Positions 37,886-52,144 of a stretch of DNA of 64,000 nucleotides are shown here, one piece after another. A program made the position numbers and the translations under genes. The DNA lies in NCBI GenBank assembly GCA_013399875.1, contig VXAZ01009664.1, positions 1-64,000 of the forward strand, in the 5' to 3' direction. The notes under the pieces were generated by a model. That model was given only the letters and a program-made list of their open reading frames with translations. It was not told the origin of the DNA and did no database searches. The DNA is from Gymnorhina tibicen. Its lineage: Eukaryota > Chordata > Aves > Passeriformes > Artamidae. Within the stretch, counting starts at the first letter, position 1. Each line of letters opens with the position of its first letter.

Positions 37886-39599
37886 AACAAATTTAATCAT
37901 ACTTTTTCTTCATCCCGTCATTTTGAATTCTAATCTCATCCTCCAGACTGCCTGACATGCTTCTCTTCATGTTGTTTGAAAATTTAAGAGATCTACTTTT
38001 TATTGCATTATCCAAGTTATTAGAGCATATAAATAGATTATTGAAGTCTAAACATCTCTTGTAAATAATGGTTTGAACGAACTCTGCCTGGAGCTCTGCT
38101 GAAGAGGGTATATTGGGAAACTCAGAATTTCTGCAAAAACAGAAGTCATGCCCTTCTGGCCTTCTCTTTGTATTTGCCAAACATGGAGTTCTTACCTCAT
38201 TTATTGCTTGATCAATGAATACATGTGAAAAAAACTCATGCATGTTCTAGATCAGGTGTATTCCTTCCCGTATAACAGCCACATACAAGCATTTCATGCA
38301 CTCATTAGATTAATTATCATAGTTGTGTGAGTATAGACCAAAGCATTCTGGGGGAAAACTGTAAGGATCTAGGATCTGTCAGAACACTTCTCAGAGCCAA
38401 ACTACATCTTAGGTTACTGACTTGTCAACAACCTTGGACTCAGAAGATGTTCATGAGTGTCTCAGATACAGGTTCTTGAAATTCTGCCTCCTTCTGCTGT
38501 AGAAGTGAAGCCTACAAAGTTCAAAATCAGTTATGATTTATCTGTGAACTGGTAGACATTTCCTTCACATAAATCTTATTCACTGTGAGATGGTCAAATT
38601 TGATGTGATGTGATGTCCATAAAAGTCAAAGTAGATCCCAAGCCTACAATCTTGTATTAAAAAGTCTACAATTCCTGATAAATTTCTTGTTTATATGCAT
38701 GCAGACTTGCATATAAAACTTCTTGTATGGGTAATACCTTATGCTGTGGCTTTGTATTGATGCTTAGAAATTTTGTCAGAACAAAAGTTTTTCACTGAAG
38801 CATTTTGCCCCTCATTGCTCATGGCATTCTGTAGCACTTCATATAACTATGTTTTCTTTTTTAATCCAGTCATATTACATAAGAGGTATCCTAGAAGGAT
38901 TTTTTTACCTTTTGCTGCCAATGGATTGATCTCATGAGCCAGAGGCCCCATCACAGTGTGTGGCACATTGGTGTTAAAGTGCAAGGAAGAAGTTACAAAG
39001 TCTACAATGCCTGCAACTTCCGTGCTGCCTGTAGGAGTGGAGTCAGCTTCAATTGCTTGACATTTTCATACCAGTGGAGCCCGTACCTACATCCCAATGT
39101 TTTGAATATACATATCGAGATTTGTAAGAAGTGAAGCTAACTGAGAAATATTTGATATTTAAATGAAGTCTTGATATGAAATCAACATGACTCATGCATA
39201 TCGGAGACATAGCATATGTAAAATAATAATTATCTTGTTTAAACTACCATATACAAAAACAAGAACTATTGTTCCAATACATTATGAAAATAGTTTCTAC
39301 TATGTCCATATGAGATAGTAGATCTAGCAGGGTTTTTGCAAAAAATTTGTATGATAGGGGTTTTTATTTTAATGATTCATTTTGGTAGTTTACGTAGTCT
39401 ATTTCCTTCATACCAAGTTAGGATACAGACTGCCCTTTCAAAATATTTTTTTTGTGAGGATATGGAAAGCATAGCTCAATTTTAGTGGCAAGGATTGTCT
39501 CTTGTTTCTTACTTTTTTCCTCCCCAAAATCTAACTTTCACCAGAAGGAAAGTCAGAAAATACTACTGTAGTTAATTTAACTGGCTGAAATTCTTTTGA
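37886..39599. other. Unique AT-rich noncoding DNA
   Basis: No gene. The 116-codon minus frame (37893-38243) and the 66-codon plus frame (38934-39134) lack recognisable motifs. A short 'gatgtgatgtgatgt' run lies at about 38601-38616. Confidence 0.6.
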
Positions 39600-39680
39600 G
39601 AAAATAAAAACAAAACAAAAAATTCTACCAAAAAAACCCCAACAAAACAAAACCAAGCAAACTAACAAAAACCCCCCAAA
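39600..39680. repeat. A/C-rich low-complexity tract
   Basis: The plus strand is nearly all A and C ('aaaacaaaacaaaaaattc', 'aaccccaacaaaacaaaacc', 'aaaaaccccccaaatt'). It has the same irregular character as the tract at 26786-26995 but is shorter. Confidence 0.8.
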
Positions 39681-42186
39681 TTATTTTAGGATGCCTTATT
39701 ATGAATTCCTTACTCTTCCAGAAAATTTAGTATTAGTTTTAATTTGCAGGTCCATTGATGACAGACTACTTCATTAATTCTATTTTTTCCACTCTTTTAT
39801 AGGCTTTTAAATTGTCTGTGCTGTGAATGGCATTGGAAAACAAAGTGATATATTATCATCCTTGGAATTTCGGAAGATTAGTACTGTGTACAGAAGAGAA
39901 AATCGATATTCTTTTTAATCATCCTGAGCTTGAGCTGGCATTTTACACAGCTCTTCAGCTGGCAAATGGCAAAGTCTTAAACTGAGGGAACACAATCATT
40001 CTAAAAGTGTGTGTATCCATACAGTATATTATGCCTCTAAAAGATAGCTAAGGCAGCATTATGACATATTTCTGAATACAGTACAATATTCTTGCTTTAG
40101 GAAAGTATCAAGACACATGTTTTCATTTGTGTGAAAAGTAAAGATTAGATATGTAAGAAAAGATGAATTTTGGGCTCACCTTTAAAAAAAAATGAGCAAC
40201 CACTTTTGATTGAATATCTGACACAGAGTCAGAGTAATAGAATTTGGCATCCTAGATGAAAAGGACAGTCAGCATTCTCCTTAGTGCTGCTGCTGCCAAA
40301 AGATGCTTCCATTGAATTACAGTAGCGAGAATAAAAACTGAAGTCAGGATATTTTCAGAATTGGTCACTAAATACTGTTACTCCAATGCTGGATGATCTT
40401 CATTAGGCAATAATGACAGCATTCAGAAACAGAAACATACAAAACTGAGAATATATTCTTTTAAATATTAACTGAAAGAAAAATAGAGCCATGTAAGCCA
40501 AAATTAACAAGTAAAGTATAAGGTTGCAAAGTTGTATCTCAGATCATTTCATTAAGGCAAGCAAACTCAGTGTGAGCATTATTTACTTGACAGACCAAGT
40601 CATAGTGCCTTTGTTCCAGGAAGGGAAAGAGAAGGAGAGAGAAATTAAGGAAAGATTGGCCTATGAGAGAAGAGTTTTGCTGCAAGAAATATCTATAGAT
40701 TTAGAACTTGAACCTAAGATCATTTGTTTTCCAATTTGCACTGCAGGAACTAACACATGAAGTGATGTAGAAACACATTTTACTACCTTCTGGGTAATTT
40801 GTTTCTCAATTCCAGGACATTTTAGCATCATGAAGCATTAAAATATACACATTTAAGTTCTGCAACCTTTTAAAGTCCTACTATCCCCTCTGGAGGAATA
40901 CGGTAAAGATCCTTGACATCTGAAATAACTGGACATTGTTAGAGTGATGCTAACAGAGGGGGTTAACAGCTTGTGCGTGTACAAAATACTTGAAGTCAGA
41001 CAGAAAGCCATTATTATGACCTTGTGCTGACCACATTCTATGAAGTGTTACATGATCAGGGACAGGGAAGTTGCTTAATGGAAGTTATATAGTAGCTAGA
41101 TGTATCCTTGTCACACTTCATCTAAACTGATACATTGCAATGGTCCGCACTGCTCAGACCTGGCAATTACTGTCCAATTCCAATCTATTCCACACTGCCA
41201 CTATAATGAAAAATAATTAGGAGCCTGAAAATGAGTTTTCACATGAAATGGTTTCAGTACTTGGACACAATCGCCTTTGGCAGATGGCTTTGGGTTTGCT
41301 TTAATATAATAAAGACAGTTAATCATCTCTAAAGAGTGCACAGAATGAATAAACTTTTAACACTACTTTCTCCTCTCAAACTCTCATATTGATCAAATGT
41401 TTAATATTGTAGAGTTCACGTTTCTATGGGTGAGTGTTCCTGATACCCAGGAGTCTGCACACATTCTTATACATCCTGGAGAAGAACCAAATTAACCCAA
41501 GGGCCAATTGCTTGATAGTGGAGTTTAGAAACTAATATCAAAGAAAAAAGAAAAAGTTGGTCTCCTAACTACTGTAAAAGTACAGATCTTTATAATGTTT
41601 TCATGAACTCTAAAAAATTATGGTTTAATTGAATTGCAGGAAATAACATGACAGAATAGTAGTAACATTATTGATAGCGTTCAGAAAACGTGCATCTTGC
41701 AGACAGCGTGGAAATTGATGAGAGTGGAAAACATTTCATCTGACTTCAGTTATCTACAGTGTAGTTCTTAGTCACCTTAGTCTCCCATTGTAGCCAAGGT
41801 AGAGAAATAGGCACATTTAAGGTGCAATTGCTATGACCTGTATGAGATGCCTGCTTTTGGTTGAGATAAATTACACACCAGAAGGCATATCAATTTCCCT
41901 TGCCTGACCATAGCCCAGAGCGATTAGCTCAAATGTAGATGTCAATAGTGTTTAAAATTAGATTCAATATACCTGTCTTGAATAACTGTTTGATTTCATT
42001 AAACTATTTACTAGGTTTTGTAACTTTTTTTGTATTTGTATCTAGCATACAAGTTAAAAAAAGCTGCATGATGTCTCATACATATGATATAAATCGTACT
42101 ACACAATCTGAATACAGAAGGATGTCTAAAATTCATTGTATCCAGTGATCTCTGAATTTTACACCTAAATGGTTCTCCTGACAAGC
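39681..42186. other. Unique AT-rich noncoding DNA
   Basis: No gene or recognisable repeat is seen. The 78-codon frame at 40524-40760 contains a charged 'KEKEREIKERL' stretch arising from purine-rich DNA and shows no domain. Confidence 0.6.
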
Positions 42187-42215
42187 AAAAAAAAAAAAAA
42201 AAAATTAAAAAAAAA
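42187..42215. repeat. Poly(A) tract (A18-TT-A9)
   Basis: Eighteen A, then TT, then nine A. No AATAAA hexamer stands 10-30 bases upstream and the preceding sequence has no gene-like frame, so a retroposed mRNA tail is not supported. Confidence 0.9.
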
Positions 42216-44036
42216 GTAGACCCTTCTTTTCCCAAAGAACTTAAATAAACAAGACAAAACTGATGAAAGTTATATGACATGTGCAGTTTTGATTATTTTT
42301 TGTGGAGAAGGGATTAGCTAAATGGCAAGAGATGTGGAAAGAGAGGTAAAGAGGACTGTTATGGGGAAAAGAATATAAAATGGCCCAGTCTTACTGTTAG
42401 TGTGTAATGGGGCTGTGGAGACAGAGAACAACAAATGCAGGAAAGCCTCTCAACAACACGGGAAGTATTTCAGCAGTCCCAGATTCCTTATTTTCTCTAT
42501 TCAATACGTATATAGTTCGTTTCTGAGTTTTCAGAGCAGCAGGAATAAGAATCATGTAATTTTAGTCAAATTTCTGTCAGAGAGAATTGTTTTCCCTTGG
42601 AAACATCTGGTTACAGTGTCCCGTGTGATGCCATTCTTCTGTTTTGCTTCTCTGCAGAAGTCCCTGTTTTTGATTGCTTCTGTAGAAGGCCAGTTATAAA
42701 AAAAGTTTAAAAAAAAAGAAAAGAAAAAGAGAGACTGAGGAATAAATCTCTTCAGAAAAATGTAAACAAGACTCTGGACTATATATTTTTTCATTCATTA
42801 CTGATTAAATAAGAAAAAAAAAAGAAATGGTCTAGTATTGTTTTACTTTCCATGTAAATTTTTTTCTTTGTCTTATACCATTTTTTATTAATATTGTTGC
42901 TGTTACTGTTCATTTTTTTATCTCATTGCTGTTTACAGTACCTTGCTTTTAATCAATCCAAAAGTTTCACCTTTGTGCCTCCAATTCCCAACTCCATCCT
43001 TGGAGCTGGAAGGGAAAGGGTGGAGACCAAGTGCCTGGTTTGGGAGTCTCAATGGTGGCGCTGAACTGAGGAGTAATATTCCTACAACACAACATTATTG
43101 TTAAAATACAATTTGTTTAATATATTTAGCAAATTATTCAACATGTGCTTGGAAGCAATATTTACTTGCCTTTTTTTAATTTTCAATTAGGTAAGAATTC
43201 AGCATTTCATAATCATGCATGTCAATATGAAAATAATTTTGTATTTCAGTAGGATAATTAGTCCAGGAAAATAAAAATATTTAATACATGGTTTCATATG
43301 GAAAAGTTATACAATGAAATATAATGGGAAACAAATATATCTCTTTTCTGCTGAATTAGTAAGAGAAGCTCTAAACTGTCTCTCACAGAATTTGCAGTCT
43401 TCAGTGCTCTACACTTTTCTTTGGTTTTTACATTATTGTTTTTAGTCAGTCCTGACAACTTTTAACCTTTCTAACTACTTCACCTTCACCTTTTGACAGC
43501 TTTTTACCTTCTCACTAATTCTGTGGATGCCATTCTTCTCTGATACTTACTCCAACATAATTCCAGTTTAAAAGTACCGAGTTAGATGAGGATTACAAGT
43601 AGAAATAATAAACAAATCAAATAGCTTGATGTCAAATTTCTGTTTAATTCTAGAAACCATAATTATTTATCAATCAAGCATATTTATTAGAGTACTTATT
43701 TTGGAGGAATGTTGACTGCAAGTTATAAGTGGGTTGAAGATTGACAAGTATAATTCACGCAATTCATTTTTAATCTTATTTCTAGTGCATTCAGCTCTAT
43801 TGACTGTCAACCCAACCAGATGTCATAGAAAATACCTTTTTTTGAATACCTTTTTTCTATACAGACTGAAGGTATTAATATGTCTAACACAACGATCCTT
43901 TCTTTGATCAAAACCTCTGTTTTATTTTTTCCTAATGGTTGACCTCACTGCTCTCTAAAAGACTATATGGACTATACTGATTGATTTTAAAAATAGCACA
44001 AAAACTATGATGGAAAGTTTGTCTTTCAAGACTGGT
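42216..44036. other. AT-rich noncoding DNA
   Basis: Holds A/G-rich patches near 42700-42735 and 42812-42828. Overlapping opposite-strand frames at 42400-42794 show no domain. A short GC-richer patch lies at about 42980-43075, unidentified. Confidence 0.6.
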
Positions 44037-44062
44037 AAATGAATGTGAAATGAATGTGAAAT
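44037..44062. repeat. 11-bp tandem duplication
   Basis: AAATGAATGTG is repeated exactly twice (44037-44047, 44048-44058) followed by AAAT. Confidence 0.8.
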
Positions 44063-44158
44063 CTGCTCCTCATGTGTCTCAGAATAGTCATAGGCTTTTC
44101 TGCTACCAAGTATGCTTCAAATACTGCTGATACTGTTGATTTTCATTACCTTTGCTCC

Positions 44159-44190
44159 AATAAATAAATAAAAAATAAGTAAATAAATAA
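44159..44190. repeat. (AAAT)n-type microsatellite
   Basis: An imperfect run of AAAT/TAAA units with a small interruption ('aaaaaataagt'). Confidence 0.85.
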
Positions 44191-47100
44191 GCATGTTTGA
44201 AGAAAGAGTGGGGAAAATTAATCACCATTATTCTTAGAAGTATTTAAAATGTAGTTATACTCTTTATCTTTCTTCCTACCTTTTTGGACTTATGTCCAGA
44301 ATGCATTGCCTCATCAAACACCTGTACCACTGCATGAAAATAATACAACAATATAATACAATAATACAACAATTGTGAGTTTGTGCCCATTTTTTTCCCC
44401 CCCAAGATATTTTCACCTATATTATCTGAATGGAGGTGTTTTGTTGAGAAAATGGAAAAGGGAATGGGTAAAAGGGATCTGTCTGAGCAGTGGAGAAAAA
44501 TCCCTCCAGTCTTCAAAAAAGGCCCTTTAGAAATTGAACCAATTAGTCAGCCAGAGGTATATAGGGGTGTGTTGGTGGTGAGGGAAGCAGATGTGGAAGG
44601 AAGTTGAGACTCTGAGATTGAAACATTTTCTTGGTGTTGTTCAACTAAACAACACAGCAGCGAATTTAAGATAGACAGACTTCAGAGGGATACTGTTGAG
44701 GTAATTAAAATAATTTTGTGTGGTATAGTGTTAGCCTGTTTGAAGGTGCACTATAATACAGCTGGAAGACTTGAGCCAGACACATCTGAAACTACTCAGT
44801 TGCTACATATGTGAGTTCCTCAGATACAAGTAAAATTGGCCCTATATTTAGAAAAGAGAAACAAAGAGATATAGTCAGGCAGTCACGCTAATGTCATCAG
44901 TCCCAAGGCGCCTGTGGAAGGTAACCACGATAGTGCTGCATGGACGCAATGGAAATCAGCACCAGTCTACAGCCCTTTAAAGTCAGTGCCATAATCCAGA
45001 CCTATGGACCTCACACAACACTCCAACATCAATGACAGTTTTTCCACTACAGGAACATCTTCCACTGCTTTCCACATCTTCTCAATGACCAATTTCCCTG
45101 TGAAGCTGTGTCATTCCATATGGGACACAATTCTTGCATGTCATAGCTACAGTATATTAAGTATAGATTTGTTCATTAAGTATGTAGGATGGAAATTTTA
45201 TATTGACTGCCACATAAAATGGCAAGCAAATAACTAGCTAAAAAACATTAACACTTTAAAAGAAAATGTGTAGTGATTTAATATGTGCCAAAAATAAATA
45301 GGAACTAAAATTTTCCATTAGTTCACTTTCTTTCACCATATGTATAAACCTCTTTAAATCTTACTGGGTTGCATTCATAGCCACTGAGACAATAATTTAC
45401 ACCTCTATGTGTTGGAGGACAACACTTCTCTGACTGTATTCTTAAACATCCATGCCAGCTTTAAACATTATATAACCGACATATAGATGCCTAATTAAAT
45501 ATGGAATAACACCTTTAGTGTTAGAAGTATATTTGTCTGTCATAATAATGCCTCAGATATTCTGCTACATAGTTAAGATGAACACAACAACGTGCTAAAA
45601 GCTTTGTTTTCCATGTGAAATTTTAAAGGGATGACATGGAAGACAGGATGGTGGTTAATTTTCCAATAGATCAGCAGTCCAACCACTATTGTGTCTGCCA
45701 AATGCTATATAAGCTTCTTTGGTTTATTACTGCATTTCATCTTTAAACTAAATCAGAGAAAAGAGAAGGAATACATTTCATTTTCGATTGGGCCAGAGTG
45801 CCCATCATCTTCCTCAAAATCTGGCTGTATTATTTCTGAGTTAAATAATAAACAGAGTAAGACCTATTTGTCTTTATGCATGCTACATACATTTCTGAAC
45901 ACTGGCAAGGATATTAAAAGTAGCCAAGTCATGCATTATGTCATCATCAACAATTTAAATTAAAATGGAAAATGCTTTGGTTTTTCCTTCCATCATCATG
46001 TCTGGAATTAAAAATTATAGTTACATTTGTAGAAGTCAGACATAACTTGCTCATGTTGTCACTTCACATATAGTTTGCCTATATTACACCATATGCCAGG
46101 AACTTTAACTAGCACATGCAGTAATGTGATATAATTGGTAAAATGTCAAATTCTATGCTTACAATCAATTTCACAATCAGATTTTGAGCAGGCATAATTT
46201 TTAGAGCTACAAATCATTTCTGCTTGGTACTTACATCTGACTGATACCTAATTTCAGTTTACAGAAGAAAATATTGAGCATTTGTAATATTGATTTGGGG
46301 GAAAGTAATGAATTGTTCTGACTAACTAGATAATTGCCTGTTGGAAATGTATTTTTTCTCTGTGTGTTGTTTTTCAACATCCTACTAACCAATGACTAAT
46401 TATTTCAATTGCTCCTTTCATTTCACTGTAGGTTTTTCTTTTTTGAATATTATAGTTTATGAAAGCATAGTATACATTTCGAGGTCTAATTATACATCTT
46501 CTCTTTACTTAATCCTAAGTATTTTTTCACTAGAGTAGGTAAAAATTTTAGATGCTTAGCCTGGACAGATTTATTATACTGTGTATTTCTTTCTTGCTAT
46601 AATATTACCTGTCATCTATTTTACAATGCATGTTTTTATTGGTAAGAATTTGTGGCATGAAATAAATATTTAGCATGAGATTCATGTTATCTAATCTTAG
46701 AAGTCTACATTGCTTATGTTTGGAGAAGTCGTTCAGACTGTTTTATAGTCAAAGCCATGGAAATAAGTATTTTTAGGGTGCTTTCCCTTAAATACATATC
46801 TAGATCAGATTGTGAATTGCATCAAAAGCCTCTCTCTCCACTAATTAGGAAGTGTATAAGCAGCAAGTTTACATTCAGATTTCTATGTGACAGATAGAGA
46901 TAAATCTATCTGATCAGATAAGCCTCGCCCAGTGTCTAAAATCCTGGATTAAATTTATGAACAGGGGAAAGATCATAACAGAAAAATGTGCAGTCGTATA
47001 TATGTGCATGTGCGTGAGACTGAGAGCGTTTGTTGTGTATACAAATCTTAGCTTCTTGTCAACCATTAGGCACTCAGTGCAGTTTTTAATTACATGATCA

Positions 47101-47259
47101 CATGCTATTTTTGCATAGGAACCATCTTCATTAAGGCACAGATGGATATGGGGATACTGCTCAATTAATGAAAAGTGTTCAATATTTTGGTTTTTTTCCT
47201 TCATGCTGAATATACAGGCCCAAATTTTACTCACTGCATATTTGCTACAAAACCTGTTC
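44191..47259. other. AT-rich noncoding DNA
   Basis: No gene is supported. A low-complexity patch at 44339-44373 repeats AATAATACAACA with an intervening variant. Frames at 44244-44607, 45004-45237, 45691-45963 and 46914-47234 have no recognisable domain. The stretch at about 44880-45000 is more GC-rich than its flanks, without identifiable content. Confidence 0.6.
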
Positions 47260-47720
47260 CAAGGCAGATTTGCTCATTTCTTCTCCTGTGGCAGTTCTCA
47301 CTGCAATATCCGTCTTAACACAGACTTGAGTGATTTCAGACCTGCCTGGTCCCACACAGCAGTTTTCAGACCCACATAGGTTACTGCCTTTCAGCCCCTG
47401 AGGTAGCATTAATGTCACTCTGACATGAGCAAGGTGATGCTACAGCTTTTCCCCCACTTCCCCCCATCTGTATTTTGCCAGTCAGCTCTGCAAGGTCAGA
47501 CAGGTAGAAGTAACCATGGCAGGTATGTGTGGGCCACACGAACCCTGCTGGAGCTGCTCCATGCTTGATTCACACAGGTCTTGTAGATGATACGCTCACC
47601 AGATGTCACTGCAGGTGATGTGGCATGAACAGTCCCACGTGCGTGCTCCTCAGTACTGGAAGCATCTCCTGAGATTTAACAAACCATGAACATCCCTCAT
47701 ACATCACGGACAAAGGTCCT
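47260..47720. other. GC-richer unidentified segment
   Basis: This segment has clearly higher GC than its surroundings, pyrimidine runs ('cttttcccccacttcc' near 47448) and scattered CpGs (for example 'cccacgtgcgtgc' near 47635, which contains a CACGTG E-box). No open frame of note and no CR1 landmark are present. It could be an enhancer-like or CpG-poor promoter-like region, or an old LTR. Nothing in the sequence settles this. Confidence 0.3.
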
Positions 47721-49529
47721 TAAAGCATGGATGCATTTTCAAAATACTCTTTAGCAAGGAGGACACTTACTCTTCATGAACTGAGACAAAGAGAAGAAGG
47801 GAAGGAACAGTGTATCAAATAATATACTAAATGAGATCAGGTGTTTGAGATTTGTCTTTCAGAATATGGGGAGTATTTCAAAATAACATGTGACTTCTAG
47901 GTGGCTGTAAATTCATCCACATGATGAGGACTAGAAAAGAAAAATATCCACCTATGAGAAGTTCAGCTCAAATTAATTGCTTAGACCTACATAACGAAAA
48001 TGAAAAATCAAAATGCGATATTCTGACTCAGTTTTGGAGCTTCACAGTGTTTTCAGAGGATGGGAGAGAAGGATGTTTTTGTATAAAAGTTCCATTTAGA
48101 AAAAAAGGCAAACCGGAAAAGCAGAAAGCTTGTCATGCAATAATATCTGACAGCTTGGCTGGAAGCTTTGGATGGTTGTCACAGACCTCTGAAACTCCAT
48201 GTAATGGTGTATGTGATGGCAGCAGGTAGTCCCCCATGTAGATGCCAGCACTGCACTAAAAAACTTGCCAAACATATTTCATAGGTCTTTGCTGAAAAAC
48301 TATAAAATAGAAAAAAATACTAAGAATTTCAACTTAAGGTGCCATTTCATGCTCCACCTTCTGAGGTTTACTGATGTGTGTGTTATACTTTCAATCTCTC
48401 TGCTAGAACTTTTATTTTCTCACTATACCCCCAGGCTCAATTGTCTTGTTTAGCCATTACCTTTTTTTATTTGAAATTTAATTCCTTTCCTAGACTTTTC
48501 TCTTAGGCTACAGTTCTTTACTCACAAACACTGAATCCCTTTGGTGTCTTTACCTTTCACCCATCTCATCTGGTTTTTTTCACTCTGTCTACCCTGTTCA
48601 GTTCCAACTTTCCTGCTGGTATCCTGCTGTTTCTCACATCACCTGATGGTTCACCCTGTTTCTTTTCATTGCTTCCCACGTCAGATTTTTTGCCTAGTAA
48701 GCCTATCTGGAATTTAGCCAATCCCAAGAGGAATTCAGTTTAAGACTTCTTGAGGAGCTATGAGAATTTTTTAGGGACATTCAGATACATTTAAATATCT
48801 ATTTGCAGATAATTGATCTGGGCCCATGATGAACCCTAGGATGAACTTCATTACTCTCTCTTTGGCATTGACTTTATTGACTAGATTTCCATTGCTTATG
48901 GTAGTTTTATAGATAGAGGGTCATCCTTGGAGGCTCTGGAGGTGTCAAGGTATCGAGCCCGAGGGATTTTGCCAATCCAGAGAGTTACTGTTCTATTATA
49001 CATCTGATTACCTGTCTGGTAAACTTCACTGGTTACCCAAAGGTGTCTGACATTGTCCTGGATGCCATTTAGATTACTGAGTGATACTGCTGAAGTTAGA
49101 AATTGAATTGTACCCTCTCTGCATTCCTGACCATGGGCTCAGTCCTTGCTCATTACAAGCAACTAAACTTCTAGCAAAGTTCTAAGCTACTGAAAAACAA
49201 GATATCCCATGTATTATACTATGGCTGGATTAGTAGATAATAACATTTGTAACATTGGGTCTGGTTGAGATGGAGTACATGAGCTCTAACTCTTCTAGGA
49301 CTCAATCTCATTCATTTTGTGAGATGGTTTATTAACCTCAACACCGTAGGAAGGAAAAAAGCAAGGAATTTTCCTCACTTCAGCTGTCAGTCCTGATATT
49401 CTCATGGTTCTGAACTAACTTTTGGCTGCTGACAAGGTCAAAACTGCTTCTTTGTCTGCTGGCTTTACCTACTGATATTTTTCCTTTCAAGCATGCAGAG
49501 CTTGATTACCTTCTTCCATGTAGCAAATA
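47721..49529. other. Noncoding DNA, no gene seen
   Basis: The 102-codon frame at 47921-48229 is unrecognised. A T/C-rich stretch runs from about 48410 to 48680. The patch at 48910-49160 is less AT-rich, with no identifiable repeat family. Confidence 0.55.
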
Positions 49530-49797
49530 AAAAAAATGAGGAAATGGCCTCAGGTAACACCAGTGGAAGTTCACATTGGATAGTAGGAAAAATTTCCTCA
49601 CCAAAAGGGTTATCAAGCATTGGAACAAGATGCCCAGGAATGTGGTTGAGTCACCATCCCTGGAGGTATTTAAACAACATGTAGATGTGGCATTTAGGGA
49701 CATGGTTTAGTTGCGGACTTGACAGTGTTGGGTTAATGGTTTGACTCAATGACCTTAAAGTTCTTTTCCAACCCAAAAAATTTTATGATTCTATGAA
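49530..49797 (+). mobile_element. CR1 LINE 3'-end fragment
   Basis: A 5'-truncated CR1 3' UTR in plus orientation. Landmarks in order are 'aaatggcctcagg', 'ccagtggaagttcacattgg', 'tcctcaccaaaagggttatc', 'atccctggaggtatttaaa', 'tagatgtggcatttaggga', 'tgactcaatgacctta' and 'ttccaaccca', ending in TATGATTCTATGAA, the CR1 terminal repeat. No coding sequence is left. A 63-codon plus frame and a 65-codon minus frame overlapping it are shadows of the repeat. Confidence 0.92.
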
Positions 49798-52144
49798 GAA
49801 TAGCCTGAATTTACTAACAGTCCTACAGAGAACTGCATATATAGAATAGAAACCTCACAAATCCCCTTTCTTACACAAGTAATGTATTTCTACAGCTGTC
49901 ATTCCTTAAAGAGGTAGATTGGTTTTGTGGGGGATTTTTGTTTGATTGTTTTTCTCTGTTTAACAAAAATATGACTGAAAAACCTGTTAGTCTTACCAGC
50001 CTATCAAAGAAGACTTCTGATGGTCTTCAGTGATATCCCTCACACAAAATAACATACACCCCTAAGAGCAAAAAAACTACATTCATTTAGCAAGTTATGC
50101 AGTGCCTTTATTCAGCACAGTATTTAAGCAAATATACAGAAGTGTTGAAAGGTTTATCTTTTGATTAGCTGCTTTCCTAAATTTTAGCTTGAGCTAAACA
50201 ATGTGTCTTATGGTTTACACGGTTAATTGCTTAGATCTCTTACTAATGTTACAATACAATTTGTGGGTTCCTTCCTACAAAGAAGTGAGTTACTTTGTCC
50301 AAGCCAATGAAATGGAAAAATGCTGGAATTTTCCTATTAAAATCATAAGAATAAGTCATATATTCAGAGTGCAATTGTCTTTCAGAATTAGATTTATCAT
50401 ACATAGAAGATTTCCATAAAGAAAAATCACCCCAAACTTTGAAAAAAAGAAAACTAAAAAAAAGAAGGTTTTTCTCAAAAATCTTCTATCTAAGGTTGAG
50501 ATGAAGGAATTTCACTTTCAGGGAAAGTCTTATAAAGTCTTCAAGGCCAATCTCATAACCCTTCCAGCTTGTCAGTAAGTGAAAGTCAGAAAAGTAGAAA
50601 AGTCAGTATTTTTTTTCATGGAAAAATGAAAATTTGGAAATATATGAGAGATCTGTTTCAAACTGTACATCTATTGAGGGATTTGTTGAATTGACTGAGA
50701 ATGTTCAGCACATTTTAAGATCAAGCTACATATTAAGAAATAGCAACCTTTAAATTTAAGATATGAACATAAAATGGGTCCTTTTCTTTTAAGCACATCT
50801 CAGACAGGACTTGATTTCAGGTGAAAGATATCAAGATCTGTTGTAGACTGTACGTTTTTTTTCAGTGGATGTCCATCAAATGGACATGTTGTTCCATGCA
50901 GCAAAGCTATTTTCTTTGATGATCAGGCTATGGAGTGTTTTCTCATTGTAGAAGCTTATTGTGCTGGAATTGCTCAACATAGTGTAATAACAAAATAAAT
51001 ACCCATTGGAACTGCACATTGAGCCTGGATCATTTGAATCATAGCTGAAAACCTTAGTAACTAGGTAGGTTGTTGTCAAACTCACTCTTTTGTATTTAAT
51101 GAATATCTAACTATGTATTTGCAGAGCAAGAGCATAGCCTAGTGGTTGGGTTTCTGGAGAAGACAAGGAGTGATGTTCAACCGTATGACCCATATCAGAT
51201 TGGGGGGCTGAGAAACTCTTGTCAAGAGAAGTTCTATCATCACTGACAATTGTTCGGTTTGGATATATTTTCACTTTTTTTCCCCCCTGTTACTTTTGCT
51301 CCATCAGTGTTTCTGACCAAGTAAATAAAGCATTTCTGACCAGATGTCTGGCTGAAATAATGTAGCACATGCTGTCTACAAACCTTTTATATTTTAGAAA
51401 TTATTTTCCTTTCATATAGGGCCTTTAAAGTACTATTTTAAAAGAAAACATTACAAACAAAGGTTTCATCCAAGAAGTAAAACAAATGAAGGCTGACAGG
51501 GCTGATGTGTGGAATGTTTCTACATGTCAAAAAGAAACTGGCCTATTTTGTTTTCTGAGTTAGCCCTCCTGTCTCCATAGACCATAAACTTTTTCTTAGC
51601 TTTTGAGGAAAGTATTTAGTCAAGCTTTAGAATGATAGATATATGGGTCTTGTGGTTAGGTCTGTGATGCCATTTCACATCACAAATTCCTGGAATTCCT
51701 TCAAAAATAAATTATAAATTGCTATTGGTGACAATGTGTTCTAGGATAGTAGTTTTTGATAACAGTATATCAGAGATAGGAGAAGATCTCAAAAATTCTT
51801 TTAAAAATCCTTACGGCTCTCCAAATTAAACATTAGTCATAACAAGATATATTTTGGCCTGGGAAGTACCAGGAAATCCTTATGCATAACTTGCCAGGCG
51901 TTGCCTCTTGCCATATGTGGTATATACCTAAAATTATATTGTACATTCCAGTCTTTAACACTTCCAGTGAAACTTAATGCTTCAAATGACACACATGTGG
52001 TAGATTAGTAAGTATATTTATGTGACAGTATGTAAAATTAAGTTTCTTAATTCAATACATGACAATTTTAAAATAATGTAGTGCACAACACTTTTTACCT
52101 TGGTCAGTATATTTCAGGCTTTTAATGCAATTGTACATGTTAAA
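49798..52144. other. AT-rich noncoding DNA
   Basis: No gene or repeat family is recognised. Short frames at 50201-50419 and 50876-51085 have no domains. Confidence 0.6.

Noticed and set aside
42187..42215. Poly(A) run as the tail of a processed pseudogene
   Set aside because: No AATAAA upstream, no gene-like sequence before it and no visible target duplication.
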